Source of the DNA: Misgurnus anguillicaudatus | Lineage: Eukaryota > Chordata > Actinopteri > Cypriniformes > Cobitidae | Direction: 5' to 3' | Assembly: GCF_027580225.2 (NCBI RefSeq) | Contig: NC_073348.2 | Span: 26,182,501-26,246,500, forward strand | Length of the DNA stretch: 64,000 nt | Shown here: positions 24,298-38,200 of the stretch, in pieces | How positions within the stretch are numbered: position 1 is the stretch's first letter | Layout of the letters: each line of letters starts with the position of its first letter | Notes under the pieces: model-generated | What the model was told of the DNA's origin: nothing | Database searches by the model: none | Seen by the model: only the letters and a program-made list of their open reading frames with translations | Position numbers and translations under genes: made by a program

Positions 24298-24473
24298 GGT
24301 GATTCAAACCCTGCCCCAACGACAACATCACAGGGCGAATCCAGAACGTACGAGTTCACAATTTGCACAATTGGTACACATTGCCATGAGATGTGTTGTT
24401 TTTATTTCTTATCTAAAGCTAGGTACACATCAAACCGATGGCATATCGTCCATTAACACGGTTAGACCCTATC

Positions 24474-24742
24474 CCAAATGGCACACTCCAGACTTGTGGG
24501 CTCCCTTAAAGGGGTCGCACACCGGACAAGAAGTGCCGTGTCACGTGTGGGACAACTCGTTGGTATCGCACACCGGAAGTGCACATTAAATAGCGCAAGC
24601 TTAGTCAGATAGTGTTTACTTCAATATGCAAAATATGCAAAAAATGACAGGTGGGACACTCTACGGACTAAGTGAGCATGCGCATTTTAAGGCCACGAGA
24701 ACGAAAGTTCACATGAAGTGCGTCATTTGGGACAGGGCCTTT
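24474..24742. mobile_element. Probable MITE (CCCTATCCCAAATGGCAC ends)
   Basis: CCCTATCCCAAATGGCAC near 24475 and GTCATTTGGGACAGGG near 24723-24739 form an imperfect inverted pair around GC-rich sequence containing CGCACACCGGA twice. Confidence 0.6.
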
Positions 24743-26852
24743 GTCACCATTGCCTTTTTTTGGTTGATTCACCATGTTGCATCATCTGGGAGTTGGATCA
24801 TTCTGATTGGCTGTTCGGCGTAGCCAAACAGTGCATTCTCTCATTCAAATACGTAAATACTTTAAAGAGAGTGTGCAAGATTTGTGTGAAACCGATAATT
24901 TTGTTGATGTTTTTGTAGCAGTCCAGTGCCGGTCTTTCCTATAGGCAAATTACGCAATTTGCATAGGGCCCCGCACCTCTAGGGGGCCCCCTTGAACTCA
25001 AAATAATTTAAAACCATTATACCAAATCAAAATTATTATTCTGTTTAATGAAAACAAGATGCTATAATTTAAATAATTTGCAAACATGCGAATTTATGCA
25101 GGTTTTTAAAAAAAACTTAATGATTTCTTTAATCACTGATATGTTTTGGTACACGTTAAACATTATCCTATTTTTCTAGGTGTTATTGCATTGCAAAAGT
25201 ATGGAGAGCTTATAATGTGCTGTTGTACTCTTTAGATCCACAACAATCATGCACTTCACTGATTAACCGTTATTATGTCTTCAGACATCATCAAGGTCAT
25301 TTCACTTTCTCTCTCTTTCTCTCTCTCCCTATCTCTGTTCATTTGGCTTTGTCGTATCTTCACTTCAGCCTTAAATGCCTCCAATCTATGCTTCTGATTT
25401 AGTGGTCCATTAAAAAGTTTTACAGTCCCGGTGACATCATAGGTCAGTTGGATGTGTTAAGGAGTATGAATCTTTCAGGCCTGTAATGTCTTAGTGTCCT
25501 CTCTTGGGAGAAATTTTCTCCTTAGTGGCTGCTATGACACAACTGGAGACGAAATTCCCACCTAATTACTCTAATTATCGCCTGTTTTTTTTTCTTTAAT
25601 GCGTTTAATTAAATTGCTTCGGTTTAATCTATGGCAGCACTTTAATTTCGTCGGAGCTCTCAGCCCGTGCTTTTAAACACTAATAAAACAGTATATCAAT
25701 ATTGAAGACATTCATATCCTTATAGTGGGGTTTACAGCCTCCCACGAACCGCAGCATAGGCGGTCAAATAAACATTAGAGCTGAGAGATGCGTGCATGTG
25801 TACATTCAGGTGTGAGTCAGCAAAGACAATAAAGGCCAGAATAAAATACAGCCAAATAAATAGCAGTTCTTGTAATACAATACCTTGTAAAATCTGTAAA
25901 AAAAAAACTACAACGTTTTTATATCAGTCGGCCATCAGTGTAATTGTAAAATGTAGTTTTTAAAGCAATGTGATGTTATGACTCTGGATACTTATTGATA
26001 AAAAGAGAGCTTTTTCCTTTTGATCTGAAGGCTTATGATGACTGTAAAAATCTGAAATTAGATTTGTAGATAAAAATATAATGTGCAAACACAAGTTACT
26101 TTCATTACGAATTTTATTTTAAATAATAATAATAATTAAATGTTATGTAGAAAAATAAGCCAATAAGATGTGAACTTCAATACGGTTTAAAAGAAACTTC
26201 TAATAAAATAATAACAGTAGAGAAATCCTAGGCAAGATGATAAAATATAACAAGTTTTGATTTATTTAGTAATATTTTTTATTCATAACATAACTCCCAT
26301 TTTAACATTTAATACGTGTCTTGATAATACACCCTTTATTGAGACTGAACTGTGTGCAAAGTAGAAATACTTCAATTGGAAACACATAAAATGCACTTTT
26401 AAAATTGAAGTTGAAGAAACTTTTTTAAGTTGATTCAACTTTTTACAGTGTATTTCTGAAGGATAGCTTTACTGTCTGCACAAGAGTAAACAGTGTCCGT
26501 GTCATTGTTTAATAGCTCACGATCACAGGCTCTGACTAGCATTGTGTTTTGGAGAGCTCTTAGCTCTTGTTTAGGCATGGTGAAGAGCTCTCCTGACTGA
26601 TTTATAGCTATAATTATCCACAAAATTGATCCTAGAGGTAAAAACACACAATATAACCCATGTAGTACACATCGATATGTAGTGTAATACTATGTGTGCA
26701 TAAAAAAAAAACTATGTGTGCATATTTCAGAACATTGAAAGCCATGTGTTACCAGCATATAAGCGAGTAAACAGCGCCCCCTGGAGTAAATTACAGGAAA
26801 ACTGAAAGAAAATCACAGGCAAAAATGTACAGCAACTACCTGTACACATTAA
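24743..26852. other. No gene seen
   Basis: A short fragment near 24930-24990 (AGGGCCCCGCACCTCTAGGG) resembles a dispersed repeat. The remainder is AT-rich and unassigned. Confidence 0.4.
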
Positions 26853-26854
26853 GG

Positions 26855-27087
26855 GTTGGTTTCCCGGACAGGGATAAGTTTAAACCAGGAGTAGGCCTTA
26901 GTTTAATTAGGAAATATAACTAGTTTTAACAAACATGCCTTATAAAAACATTACTCCTCTGCATTTGGAGGCAAAACATTGGGCACTGATGTATTTTAAG
27001 ATATGTCTGTGCAAGTTGTTTTCAGTTTGGACAGCTCTTACATTTATTTTAGTCTAGGACTAGTCTAATCCCTGCCTGGGAACCCCC
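26855..27087. mobile_element. MITE with GTTTCCCGGACAGGGAT ends
   Basis: Left GGTTTCCCGGACAGGGATAA and right CTAATCCCTGCCTGGGAACC are inverted. A (C)n tract follows the right end. Confidence 0.8.
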
Positions 27088-27145
27088 CCCCCCAAAAGAA
27101 ATAAGAAATAACAAAGCAAAAAAGACTTTAAAGTACTTTAAAGCC

Positions 27146-28045
27146 TTAAAGGATCAGTCAATTTTTTGTAAAAATCCAGATAATTTACTCACCACCATGT
27201 CATCCAAAATGTTAATGTCTTTCTTTGTTCAGTCTAGAAGAAATTATGTTTTTTTTAAGAAAACATTCCAGGATTTTTCTCATTTCAATGGACTTTAATG
27301 GACCCCAACATTTATTCAGTTAAAAATTGGAGTTTTAAAGGACTCTAAATGATCCCAAACGAGGCATAAGGGTCTTATCCAGCGAAACGATTGTCCTTTT
27401 TCGCAAGAAAAATAAAAAATATGCACTTTTAAACCAGAACTTCTCGTCTATCCCCGGTCCTGTGACGCGCGAGCGGGACCTCACATAATACGTCATCACG
27501 TCAAGAGGTCACGAATGACATATCGAAACTACACCCCAGTGTTTACAAGTGTGGAGAAAGAGGACCGCTCCGACGTTGTATGTCGAATGATACTAATTAA
27601 TGTCTTTGTGTCGGTTTATTGTTTAAAATGGTCCACAAATGTGCGTTTCATATATGTACACGTTACCTTTCGACGTCATTACGCAATTATTTGAGGTCAC
27701 GCTGATTCATCACACAGCCGGAGGAAGAAGAGAAGTTGTGGTTCAAAAGTGCATGTTTTCTATTTTTCTTGCCAAAAATGACAATCGCTTCGCTATATAA
27801 GACCCTTATGCCTTGTTTGGGATCGTTCAGAGTAATTTGAAACTGCAATTTTAAACTGTATTAAAACTGTTACGTGTTGGGGTACATTAAAGTCTATTAA
27901 AATGAGAAAAATATTGGAATGTTTTCCTCAAAAAACATAATTTCATCTCGACTGAACAAAGAAAGCATCAACATTTTGGATGACATGGTGGTGAGTAAAT
28001 TATCTGGTTTTTGTTTGTTTTTAAGAAAATTGACTTATACTTTAA
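27146..28045. mobile_element. TTAA palindromic element (AAATCCAGATAATTTACTCA family)
   Basis: TTAA at 27146-27149 and 28042-28045. Long inverted arms include AAATCCAGATAATTTACTCA, GGCATAAGGGTCTTAT and TCGTTTGGGATCG-type blocks. A second copy starts at 63407. Confidence 0.85.
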
Positions 28046-29135
28046 ATCTGTCATTTGACTAAATTTGTTATAATTTATACCTATTTCAATGTGAATTTCT
28101 TTTTTATTTTAATTTTATATCTGTTTATCGTTGTATTTGACATATTTGATATATGTGATTGATACTCGAATATTAGAAAAAAAATGGACAGCAATACATT
28201 CAGAGATTACAAAACTGTGTTTAATTGCTTTAGAAACATTGTATACAATGTAACATAATTTATAAATCAAATAGTTGCTGTTACACTAAATATAACATTA
28301 ACCAGTAAAAGCTGAGATCATGGCTTGTTGAACTATAAAACTTGTGGATTGAGGCAGGTATGATATTAAAAAATAATCCATTTAAGCAATTTTATAAGAG
28401 TTATAAGAGTATTTATTATTCAGAAATGTATTTAACAAGCAAAATGATAAACTGTACTTTTCTAATTTATTAGTATATTAGATACGAATGTATTAGCATT
28501 ATTGGATTTTCCTACAGCCCCCCTTTATTCAGAACCAGCATTAGAGCCTTAGAATAAAGCCCATTATTACAGAAAGAAACACTTAAACAATACAATAGGT
28601 TTACAATACAAAGAGCTCGAACGCAAAACCCTCTAAGTGTATCTGACATGTTTTCTTGTAAATTAGCATTTTTATTAGACTCTGACAACACATCGGTATT
28701 TCTGAATAGCCTGAGTATGGTATTAAGCAGATTTGGAGCGAAAATATTTGATAAATGTATAATACGTGTCGTGACTCGTGAGCATTCGGTTAATTTCATC
28801 TCTTGCATCTGAGCTCTTCAGTTATTCACTATATAATTTATTTATTCCCATCAAGTGCATTTTGATAATTATTTGTATACGAATACCAATAGTATGATTT
28901 AATACTGTACAGTATGTACCAACAATATGAGCTACAGATTTACCATAATGACTTGAGAACAGTTTGAGGAGAAATGTCAGGGTGTTCACTGGCATTTGAA
29001 TCATTTTTAAGCCTGAGATTATGGACAGCTGTTTTTGTATTAGTTACAGATTTTAAAACCAGACTGAAATAATCCCAAATCAGATGTTATGTAATGTAGT
29101 GAGCGTATGTCCAACAGGGCAGCATATATTTTCAG
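28046..29135. other. Downstream of inpp5k; no gene seen
   Basis: AT-rich. Part is probably inpp5k 3' UTR, but no polyadenylation site can be chosen with confidence. Confidence 0.4.
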
Positions 29136-29204
29136 TTACTTCTCATATCCATTGATGTTTTCAGGAATCAGACCGTCCATCACAGCTCGTGTGGACTCGA
29201 AAAT
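29136..29204 (-). CDS. inpp5k: inpp5k terminal exon with stop codon
   Basis: 69 nt, acceptor TGGTTAAG. It encodes [20 protein letters not shown] then EK and TAA at 29136-29138. The 3' UTR continues below 29136; no end point can be assigned by eye. Confidence 0.85.
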   Translation of the reverse strand: MFESTRAVMDGLIPENINGYEK

Positions 29205-32200
29205 CTTAACCAAGAAAACACAGGCCAGGTGAGATGAGATGTGCAACCTAATGCTCAGAAACAGATGTGTGTGTGTGTTTAGGGATGGAGGGAGGTGAAA
29301 CCTACCTGGAAAGTCGGACTAAAGGCAATAAGGGTTTGCATGTTGCTGCTGTAGTAGCCAAGCACGTAGTCCCCTGCCAGCAGGGGGAGCTCATCTTTAC
29401 TAATAGTGACCTTAAAGAGAAAACATTATTTGGGTCATGTTAACCAAGAGGTAAAGGTATGGCTGGTTAGATCTAGACCAATAATTATGGCCCGCATTTG
29501 TTTCAAAAGTTACATTTACATTTAGCAGATGCTTTTAAAATAAAATGTACATATACAATTTTTATTTACAAACAAAGTAGACATTTTTATTAAGATTTTT
29601 GTAGTTTTCATTCATTTACCAGGCCTAAAAATCACAATTTTAAATTTCCTGAAAATTCCAGGCCTCCATAACAGTCTACGTACACCTTATCAATATAAAA
29701 CCCATTACCGTCTTTATTAACGTCAGTAATATCATCAACAACACGCTTGACACAGAAAATATTAATCCACCATACCGTCACGACTTCGCCATTGGCAGCC
29801 ACTTCATCATCTTTGACCCAAGCGAAAGTGATGTAATCGGAGGCACTTCTGAAGCCGATCTGCACGCAGAGATATAAATCAACTTTAGTTAGTGACCTGC
29901 TTAATGATACCGATCTCCTTTTTGTCTACTTCAATGGTTTCGCTCATCCATCACCATCTCTCCCTATCTTTCTCACCTTGTAAAGTCCAACCCAGTCGCA
30001 TGTTGAGGCTTCAAAGGTTTCCAGGATGGTGTAGGTGAGCGTGGCGTCTTCATCTGCACTCCAGATTCCCTCTGCGGTCAGGGTGACCAGAGGTGTGTCC
30101 ACTTTTTTTCTCATCTACGTGAATGATCGATCTTACTTGCATTATGAACGAAATGCTTTAAGCTCCCCTACTGTTTTAAGTTTTTTAAATTAGGAAGATT
30201 TTGTAACTGTCTGATAGCTCTCAAGTCTTAAAAGATAAAAATGAACAGACAGAAAATTCAGACACAAACACATTGATGAGCTTTTTAATTACAACAAGCC
30301 AATATGATAAGTACACGTTTCTTACCTCCATCCGGAAGGTCCCAATGACGGGTTTGTGGTCACTGACCCCATATGAGACATCACAGGTGTACATATCCTG
30401 AATCACCTTAACTGTGTATTCATCATCATCATCATCATCATCAGCTGTTGATCTGCTCTCATCCTCGCTGTCACCAGATTTGGGCTTTATTCGCCATAAG
30501 ATCCGATCTGTCCAGGCCGGTTTCCGTTTCTTCCCACTGAACGTTGACCAAAACACAAAAATAGTTTAGCTTTATTCAATACTATTTGAAACAGAAAACT
30601 AATGTACTGCTCACTATAGACTGTGCTGTGTATTATGCATACAACCTGACATTTTTGTAAGAACATATTTTATATTATAATATTTATTATATTATATTTT
30701 ATATTATTATACATGATCTATATTATTATTATTATATACATTATATTATACACTATTATAGCCTACTTATTTTTTCTACACATACTGTATAAAGAAGATG
30801 TGCGCGGCGTAATGACAAACCTTCGCGCTTTCCTTCCTCACTTTGTAAATCTCTATATAAAAAGCGTCTGCTTAATGCCTTATGTATACGTCATTTAAAT
30901 GTAATGAGAAGTCCAAACGTCAATCACTTAATCTCCTGTCTGTTTTATTTTAGATACAGATGCACGTCTCTATCATATGAATTAAATGTCATATTTATTA
31001 ACGCATCCAATACTTATTTAATGTTACTCCGGTCGGTGGACAGCATTGGCTTCCTCCAGCGACAGCACAACCCAGCAAATTGTAACTTTACCGAAAATAA
31101 ATATGATCATGGATTTCTTTTCGAGCTTTTGCTTCTATGACAAACTACCCTAAAAATTTTCTATGTACCAGCCCTGCGCTTTGGAAAGTCCTTATATGGA
31201 GCTGGTTTGGGTGTTCCAACAACATGCACGCGGACACTCATGTAGAACACTTCAAATTCACTAACGTATAAAGTATAAGAACAAACTCATGTTCGTACAC
31301 AAGTCTTGTGAATTAGGAAAACGTAAAAAGAAAAAACGTACGCAATTATTAGTGAATGAGACCCATATTTTTGGCTATTGCTATAAATATACACGGTTTA
31401 TGGTTTTGTGGTCCAGGGTCACGTGGTACGTAGATGTAATTGATCACTCTTATAGATTATATTTTAATTGTTATAGGTCACTTATGCTTGGAGATATAGA
31501 TTACAGTATGTAAATATTATTTGATCCTACACTGAAATAGAAAACAATATGCAAATACATCAGAGAGAGAGAGAGAGACATGCATTCTACACACATTAAA
31601 GCACACAGTGACATGCAGTGTGATGAGTAGCATGCTGTGTGACAGATCTCAAAGTCAGCCACTGACAGCTTTTATGTTATCAAGCTACTCTTGGGACTGT
31701 GTGTGTGGACATGCTAAAGGTGAAGGGTCTGAAAGATGAATGCATGGATGGAGAAGAAACAGGTATAAGTACGAACAGTCTACGCTATTAAAAACCAACA
31801 TATTTTTGTCCCTACTTTATTAAAATAAATCCTGAATTAAAGCAACGTTCATACGTTGTAATTTTTCAAACAGCTTAAATGTGTTTCACGGTACATACAG
31901 TACTGTATAATAATTTTGACAGCTAAATGAGATGCCTATTTTCTCTTCTCTGTATAGACACAGATTTGGCACTTGTTTAAATGCTCAGTGATGCAGAAGA
32001 CCTCATCTGTTCAGGCATTTACGTTTGATGGAAAATTACATAGCCAGACTGTAAACTCATCTAGAAACCTCAACAAAGTAGACATGCATGTCGTGGATGA
32101 GTTATGTATCTTGCCGTACAAAGAAAACTACAACCAATCACGACATTACATTTGTATAAATACATTTACTACACATGGCAGGTTATGCTGGGATTTTATG

Positions 32201-35200
32201 TGAGGTGCATGGTAGTATTTGTTAAGGCAGACAAAATAACCATGCAACAAACACTCATTTTTCATGTAAAATCTTACGTAAAGCCAAACCACGTCTTCGG
32301 CGCTCTGTGTGAAGAAAAAATTATTTGTGAATTTCACCCTTAGGAACGTATAGGTTGTCATAAATTGTTAATACGAAACGAGAAAAGTGTACTTCCATCC
32401 TTTTAAGATTGTGTGATGTGTGTGTGAAGCTACCTTGTATCGTAGGTCTCTGAAAAACGGTCAAATTTATACGTTGGCTTGAAGCACAAAGGTCCTTCTT
32501 CAAACTCTTGAAGAAGAGGTTCATTCTTCTTCATCATGGTCAACTACAGTAAGATACAGAATAGATAGAAAACAATAGAAATGCTCTTTTATATGAATAT
32601 ACAGTGCTGTGGAAAAGCCTTAGGCCACGTGCCACTGTTAAATGCTTTGTTTTTGCAATGGTTAAAGGAATAGTCTACTCATTTTCAATATTAAAATATG
32701 TTATTACCTTAACTAAGAATTGTTGATACATCCCTCAATCATCTGTGTGCGTGCACGTAAGTGCTGGAGTGCGCTGCGACGCTTCGATAGCATTTAGCTT
32801 AGCCCCATTCATTCAATGGTACCATTTAGAGATAAAGTTAGAAGTGAACAAACACATCAACGTTTTTCCTATTTAAGACGAGTAGTTATACGAGCAAGTT
32901 TGGTGGTACAAAATAAAACGTAGCACTTTTCTAAGCGGATTTAAAAGAGGAGCTACATTTTATAGCGTAATAGCACTTTTGGGAGTACTTCGACTCGGCG
33001 CAGTAACACCCTCCCTCTCCCATTATGAGAGTGAGAAGGGGAGCGGACTTATCAGTCGAGTCGAAGTACTCCCAAAAGTGCTATTACGCCATAAAATATA
33101 GTTCCTCTTTTAAATCCGCTTAAAAAACCGCTACGTTTTATTTTGTACCACCAAACTTCCTCGTATAACTACTCGTCTTAAATAGGAAAAACGTTGATGT
33201 GTTTGGTCACTTCTAACTTTATCTCTAAATGGTACCATTGAATGAATGGGGCTAAGCTAAATGCTATCGAAGCGTCGCAGCGCGCTCCAGCGCTTACGTG
33301 CACGCACACAGATGATAGAGGGATGTATCAACAATTCTTAGTTAAGGTAATAACATATTTTAATATTGAAAATGAGTAGACTATTCCTTTAATGACTGTA
33401 TATATTATTATTCCTCATCCTCTTTATTAGAAAATACAGGAAATGTGTATGCAAAATTAAAACTGAATAAAATTATAAGCTAAAGTGTGATGTATTTGGT
33501 GTGAGCTCGACATAGGTGCGCAGTAACATCCTCACTCCTGACTACTCCCCCTCTCGCTCAAAATGTTGTCAATATTATTCATCCCTGTTTGGATCCTAAG
33601 AAATGAATGGGGCTAGGCTAAATGATAACACATTCACGATGCGCTGTACAAAAATTAAGTTCACGCATTGATAAAAAGAAACGTATGTATTAATTTGTCT
33701 AAGATGAGGTAAGAACATACTACAATATTGAAAACAGTGGTGTTTTCCTTTAATTGGGAATGCATCTCAATACATTGTGAGATTGCTTTGCCTAGATGCC
33801 TTTAAATCATGTCTAGATTGTCATCCTACTGGGATTCAGTGTCTTTAAAGGTGTTTGGGGGTCAATTTTTGATGTTTGGTCGGTTGTCTAACCTGATCTT
33901 TTCCCCACAGCAGGTTAAAGCGGCCGTTGTTGATCGAGGAGCGAACGAAGTGCATGCCGTGGTCAGCAATACGAAAGTTCAGATCACCAAACCAGAAAAC
34001 AACCCTAGAAGATGATACAAAAGTAAGGGGACATCAGAATATAAGAACCATATTTAATGCATAAACGTATGCGATGGACTGACTTGTGGTCAAGCACATG
34101 TGGCGTGTTGTAAATATCAAAATCTTGTGTGTCCAGAATGTATTCAAACTCATCCAAGCGTTGCAGAGCATAGTTCATATGAGCTGCCAGGTGACAGTTC
34201 AGAAAACACAGCATGTGGCCGTAGAAAGAGAAACGCACAGACACAGCACCTTTATTACCCTGGAGAGAATAAATAAATAAAAAATGAACAATATGTAATT
34301 TTCACCACTAGATGTCACTAAGCAACAAATAGCTTGATGAAGCCATGAAAGAGAATTCTTTGAATTCAAACATTGTTAAAAACATTTGGGATAATGTATT
34401 TTAATGCAAAAATCTTACATATTGTAAGTCTAGGTGGTACACTCACCTAAAGGATTATTAGGAACACCGGTTTAATTTCTCATTAATGCAATGGCGTAAT
34501 GGTGTGGGGGATGTTTTTTGGCACACTTTAGGCACCTTAGTGCCAATTGGGCATTGTTTAAATGCCACGGCCTACCTGAGCTTTGTTTCTGACCATGTCC
34601 ATCCCTTTATGACCACCATGTAGCCATCCTCTGATGGCTACTTCCAGCAGGATAATACACCATGTCACAAAGCTTGAATCATTTCAAATTGGTTTCTTGA
34701 TGAGTTCACTGTGCTAAGATGACCCCCACAGTCACCAGATCTCAACCCAATAGAGCATCTTTGGGATGTGGTGGAACGGGAGCTTCGTGACCTGGATGTG
34801 CATCCCACAAATCTCCATCAACTGCAAGATGTTATCCTATCAATATGGGCCAACATCTCTAAAGAATGCTTTCAGCATCTTATTGAATCAATGCCACATA
34901 GTATTAAGGCAGTTCTGAAGGCGAAAGAGGGTCGAACACAGTATTAGTATGGTGTTCCTAATAATCCTTTAGCTGGGTGTATACTGTATTGTTAGTACTG
35001 TATGTTATGCTATCCACTGTGCCACCCTTCTCATAATTAAAAGAAAAATGTTAGACATGTTCAGGAGATATTTACTCAAAATTCAACATGAAAAATGGCA
35101 GACATGGATATCAGATTTGTTCTTTTAAAGAAATTAAGTTGAAAGAATTTCAGAAGGGAAACACTGTCTCATACCCAGTATCCAAACAGCCCTGTGCGGG

Positions 35201-38200
35201 TGTATGTGCCTTGAATGTCTCTGATGAAGGGAAGGTGGATCTGCTTTGCAAACAATAGTAACAGTAAACCCTGCATCCTCATTGATGTCACCTAAAAACA
35301 GTAAAGATAAAGTGTGCATGGTATTATGATTATGTCACTACTGTTATCCAAAGAAACACACATTTTTAAACAAAATAGCACAATTGTCTATTGTTCTTGA
35401 AATCAAAATATTTTCACAATCAAATACACATAAAAAATACTCTTTTTTATCCTCAACCTATCGTTGGATCAAAATAAAATTACAAACCCAGCCGTTTGGG
35501 TTACATTAATCCAGAAATTTGTTACATTTGACCCACAAACATACCCAATTTAACATAAGTTAAATTACAACCCAAAGGATTGGCTTCGTCCCGTTTGGAT
35601 CCAAAGCCGGGTTGAAAATAACCCAGCATTTTTTTTAGAGAACAATATTGTGTATTTTTAAGCTGGGGTGTGAAGAGATTGCTATTAGAAATTCCTTAAA
35701 TGTTTTTGTAAGTTTTTAAAATTACAGCTAATTAGTTTTGAAAGGCAAAATGGCGGCCTTGGATCAAAACTGTGGTGCGAAACAAAGCCTCTAGTGTTTT
35801 CCTTGGACTGGACTAAACAATGATGCTTAACAGGCTTAATGAGAAGACAGCTCATCCTGATCTTTGTTTCTCTATTCTAATGTACTATAGCAGTTTCTCA
35901 CTCTCCAGTTTATTTTGCTATATAACTATATCTATATACATATACCTTGACGTAACCATTTGGTGCTAATGTGTCCATGAGTAGATTACACCATGAGTCT
36001 TCAGTGACGAGGTCAGAGATATACTTGACTGGAGCGGCATTCACTTCCTGCAGTCTGCAACACAAACACATATGCTGATATTGGGTCACATGTCTTTAAA
36101 ACATAAATTGTATTTAATGCTTATGTTTGTTTATGTAATGTTTGTTTTGTTGCAATGTGGGACTTTCAGAAGGATCTCTTCATAGAAATGCAATGTAATA
36201 TGCATAAATATATTATCAGTGGTGTATAGAGACCTTACAAAATTAACTGTATTGTTTTTATTACAGTAGAATGAGCAGTTTTTTATCTACATACACCGCA
36301 GGTTCCCTTACATGGAAGTCGCTGACGTGTTTCTACAGTAGCCCTAAACGGACAAACTTTTCTACAGAGCGTTTCGTCCTTACGTTGACTCAGACGATGG
36401 CATGTTTGTCCTGTGGCAGCTACTCTGTGGTAGCTTCTCTTTGTGTTTGGAATTGAGCTTGGTTGCAATTCGCAATCTCACCACTAGATGCTGTTAAAAA
36501 CCTACACTGGACTTTTAATTGTATTTTAAATTTATTTTATTAGATTTGGGGTTATGTTTTAGTGTTTTGAAATATGTTGTAGTTAAACTCTTTCCCTGCT
36601 ATTGACGAGTTATCTTGTCAATTAAGAGAAAACGCTTCCCTGCCAATGACGAGAATTTCCGGCTATCCGCAATACCGCTATTTTCCACAAGGTGCCGCAC
36701 TTCCGCAACTTTTAAAACCCGGAAGTAACTCTGTGTATGTTTTAAAGATCGTTCTGCATCTGATCTCTATCAAAAGTCCTTCGCAAAAAATTTAATTATC
36801 CCAGCTTTTTGTTCAAAATGTGGTGTTTTTGAAGAAACCTACCCATATTTGAGAGGTGATAAAAAGAGAACTAATGAAGGTAAGATGATACTTTTTTTGA
36901 TTGTTTGTAAGCAGAGGGTCTGTTCTTTCATTTGATATATTGTATGTATGTTTATATATTTAAAGAAGAACAATTTCTGGAAGGCATTAAACTTTTGTGA
37001 AAATCATGAAAAATGTTGGCGCTGGCTGGCACCTTTTTTTAAAAACGCTGGCGGGGAAAGAGTTAAAGTCCCAATAAAATCAAAATTGAAGTTTTTTGTC
37101 TTTTGGTATGAATATGTTAACCTTAAGTCTTTCCCTGCCGATGACGAGTTTTTCCGTCAATCCATCTTTCCGCTATCATCCACCAGGCGCCGCTCTTACC
37201 CAACTTATAAAACCCAGAAGCAACCCTTTAGGTCAAACAGTAAAAACTCTGTGTATGTTTTGAGAATTGAGAAAAGCTAATATCTCAGCTTTTTGCTTAA
37301 AGGCGGAGTCCACAATGTGTGAAAGCCAATGTTGATATTTGAAATCACCCAAACAAACACGCCCCTACCCCAATAGAATCTGGACTTTCTGTTGATAGAC
37401 CCGCCCCACACATACGCAACCCGGCATTTGATTTGATTTGATTGGCTATAAGTGTGTTTTGGTAGTCGGCCCGTCTCCTTTTCCAACGCGTTTTTCAAAC
37501 ATCGTGGACTCCGCCTTTAAAATTTGGTATTTTTTAAGAAACCTACCCATATCTGAGAGGTGATAAAAAAGAACAAATGAAGACTTTTTTTTAAAAAAAT
37601 GCTGGCGGGGAAAGAGTTGAGAATGTCTATAAACTGTTGTGCTCCAAAACATTGAAATAATATAAATGATAAGCATTCAAAGCTTACAGTCTCTCACAAG
37701 GATCAATCATTTTTATGACTTCATTCTGCACTTTAGCTTCTCGTTTAATTTCAGGCTGAGGTAAATTAAACCCTATTGGCTATTTCAAAAGCAGGGAGGG
37801 GCCACTCCGTACATCCTGCCCTAACTTCCTGTTTCACTGGAAAATATGTCAAAGCTTTCAATAAAATACATTTCAGGGTACTTGGTGGATCTTTAAAATT
37901 ATTGCATTTTCATTTATGTTTATTTAAGTATGAATACATGCTGATTGTCAATATCCTTTGATTCAGATAGCAGTAACCCACCCAATCACATAGAGGTCAG
38001 CGGCCGGGTTTGAGTCGAGCTGCAGTAATGACCTCACATCAGCTGGCGGCTCCGCTGTGCCGACATTCCATGTGACCATGTGCAGCCTAAACAAGAGGAT
38101 AGAAACAAACCAGCATGCATGAGTAAATCAAATTAAATCACCTGTGAATTAATAAATATATTCCATAGAGACATAGCATTGGGAAAGAAAACAGGTTAAA

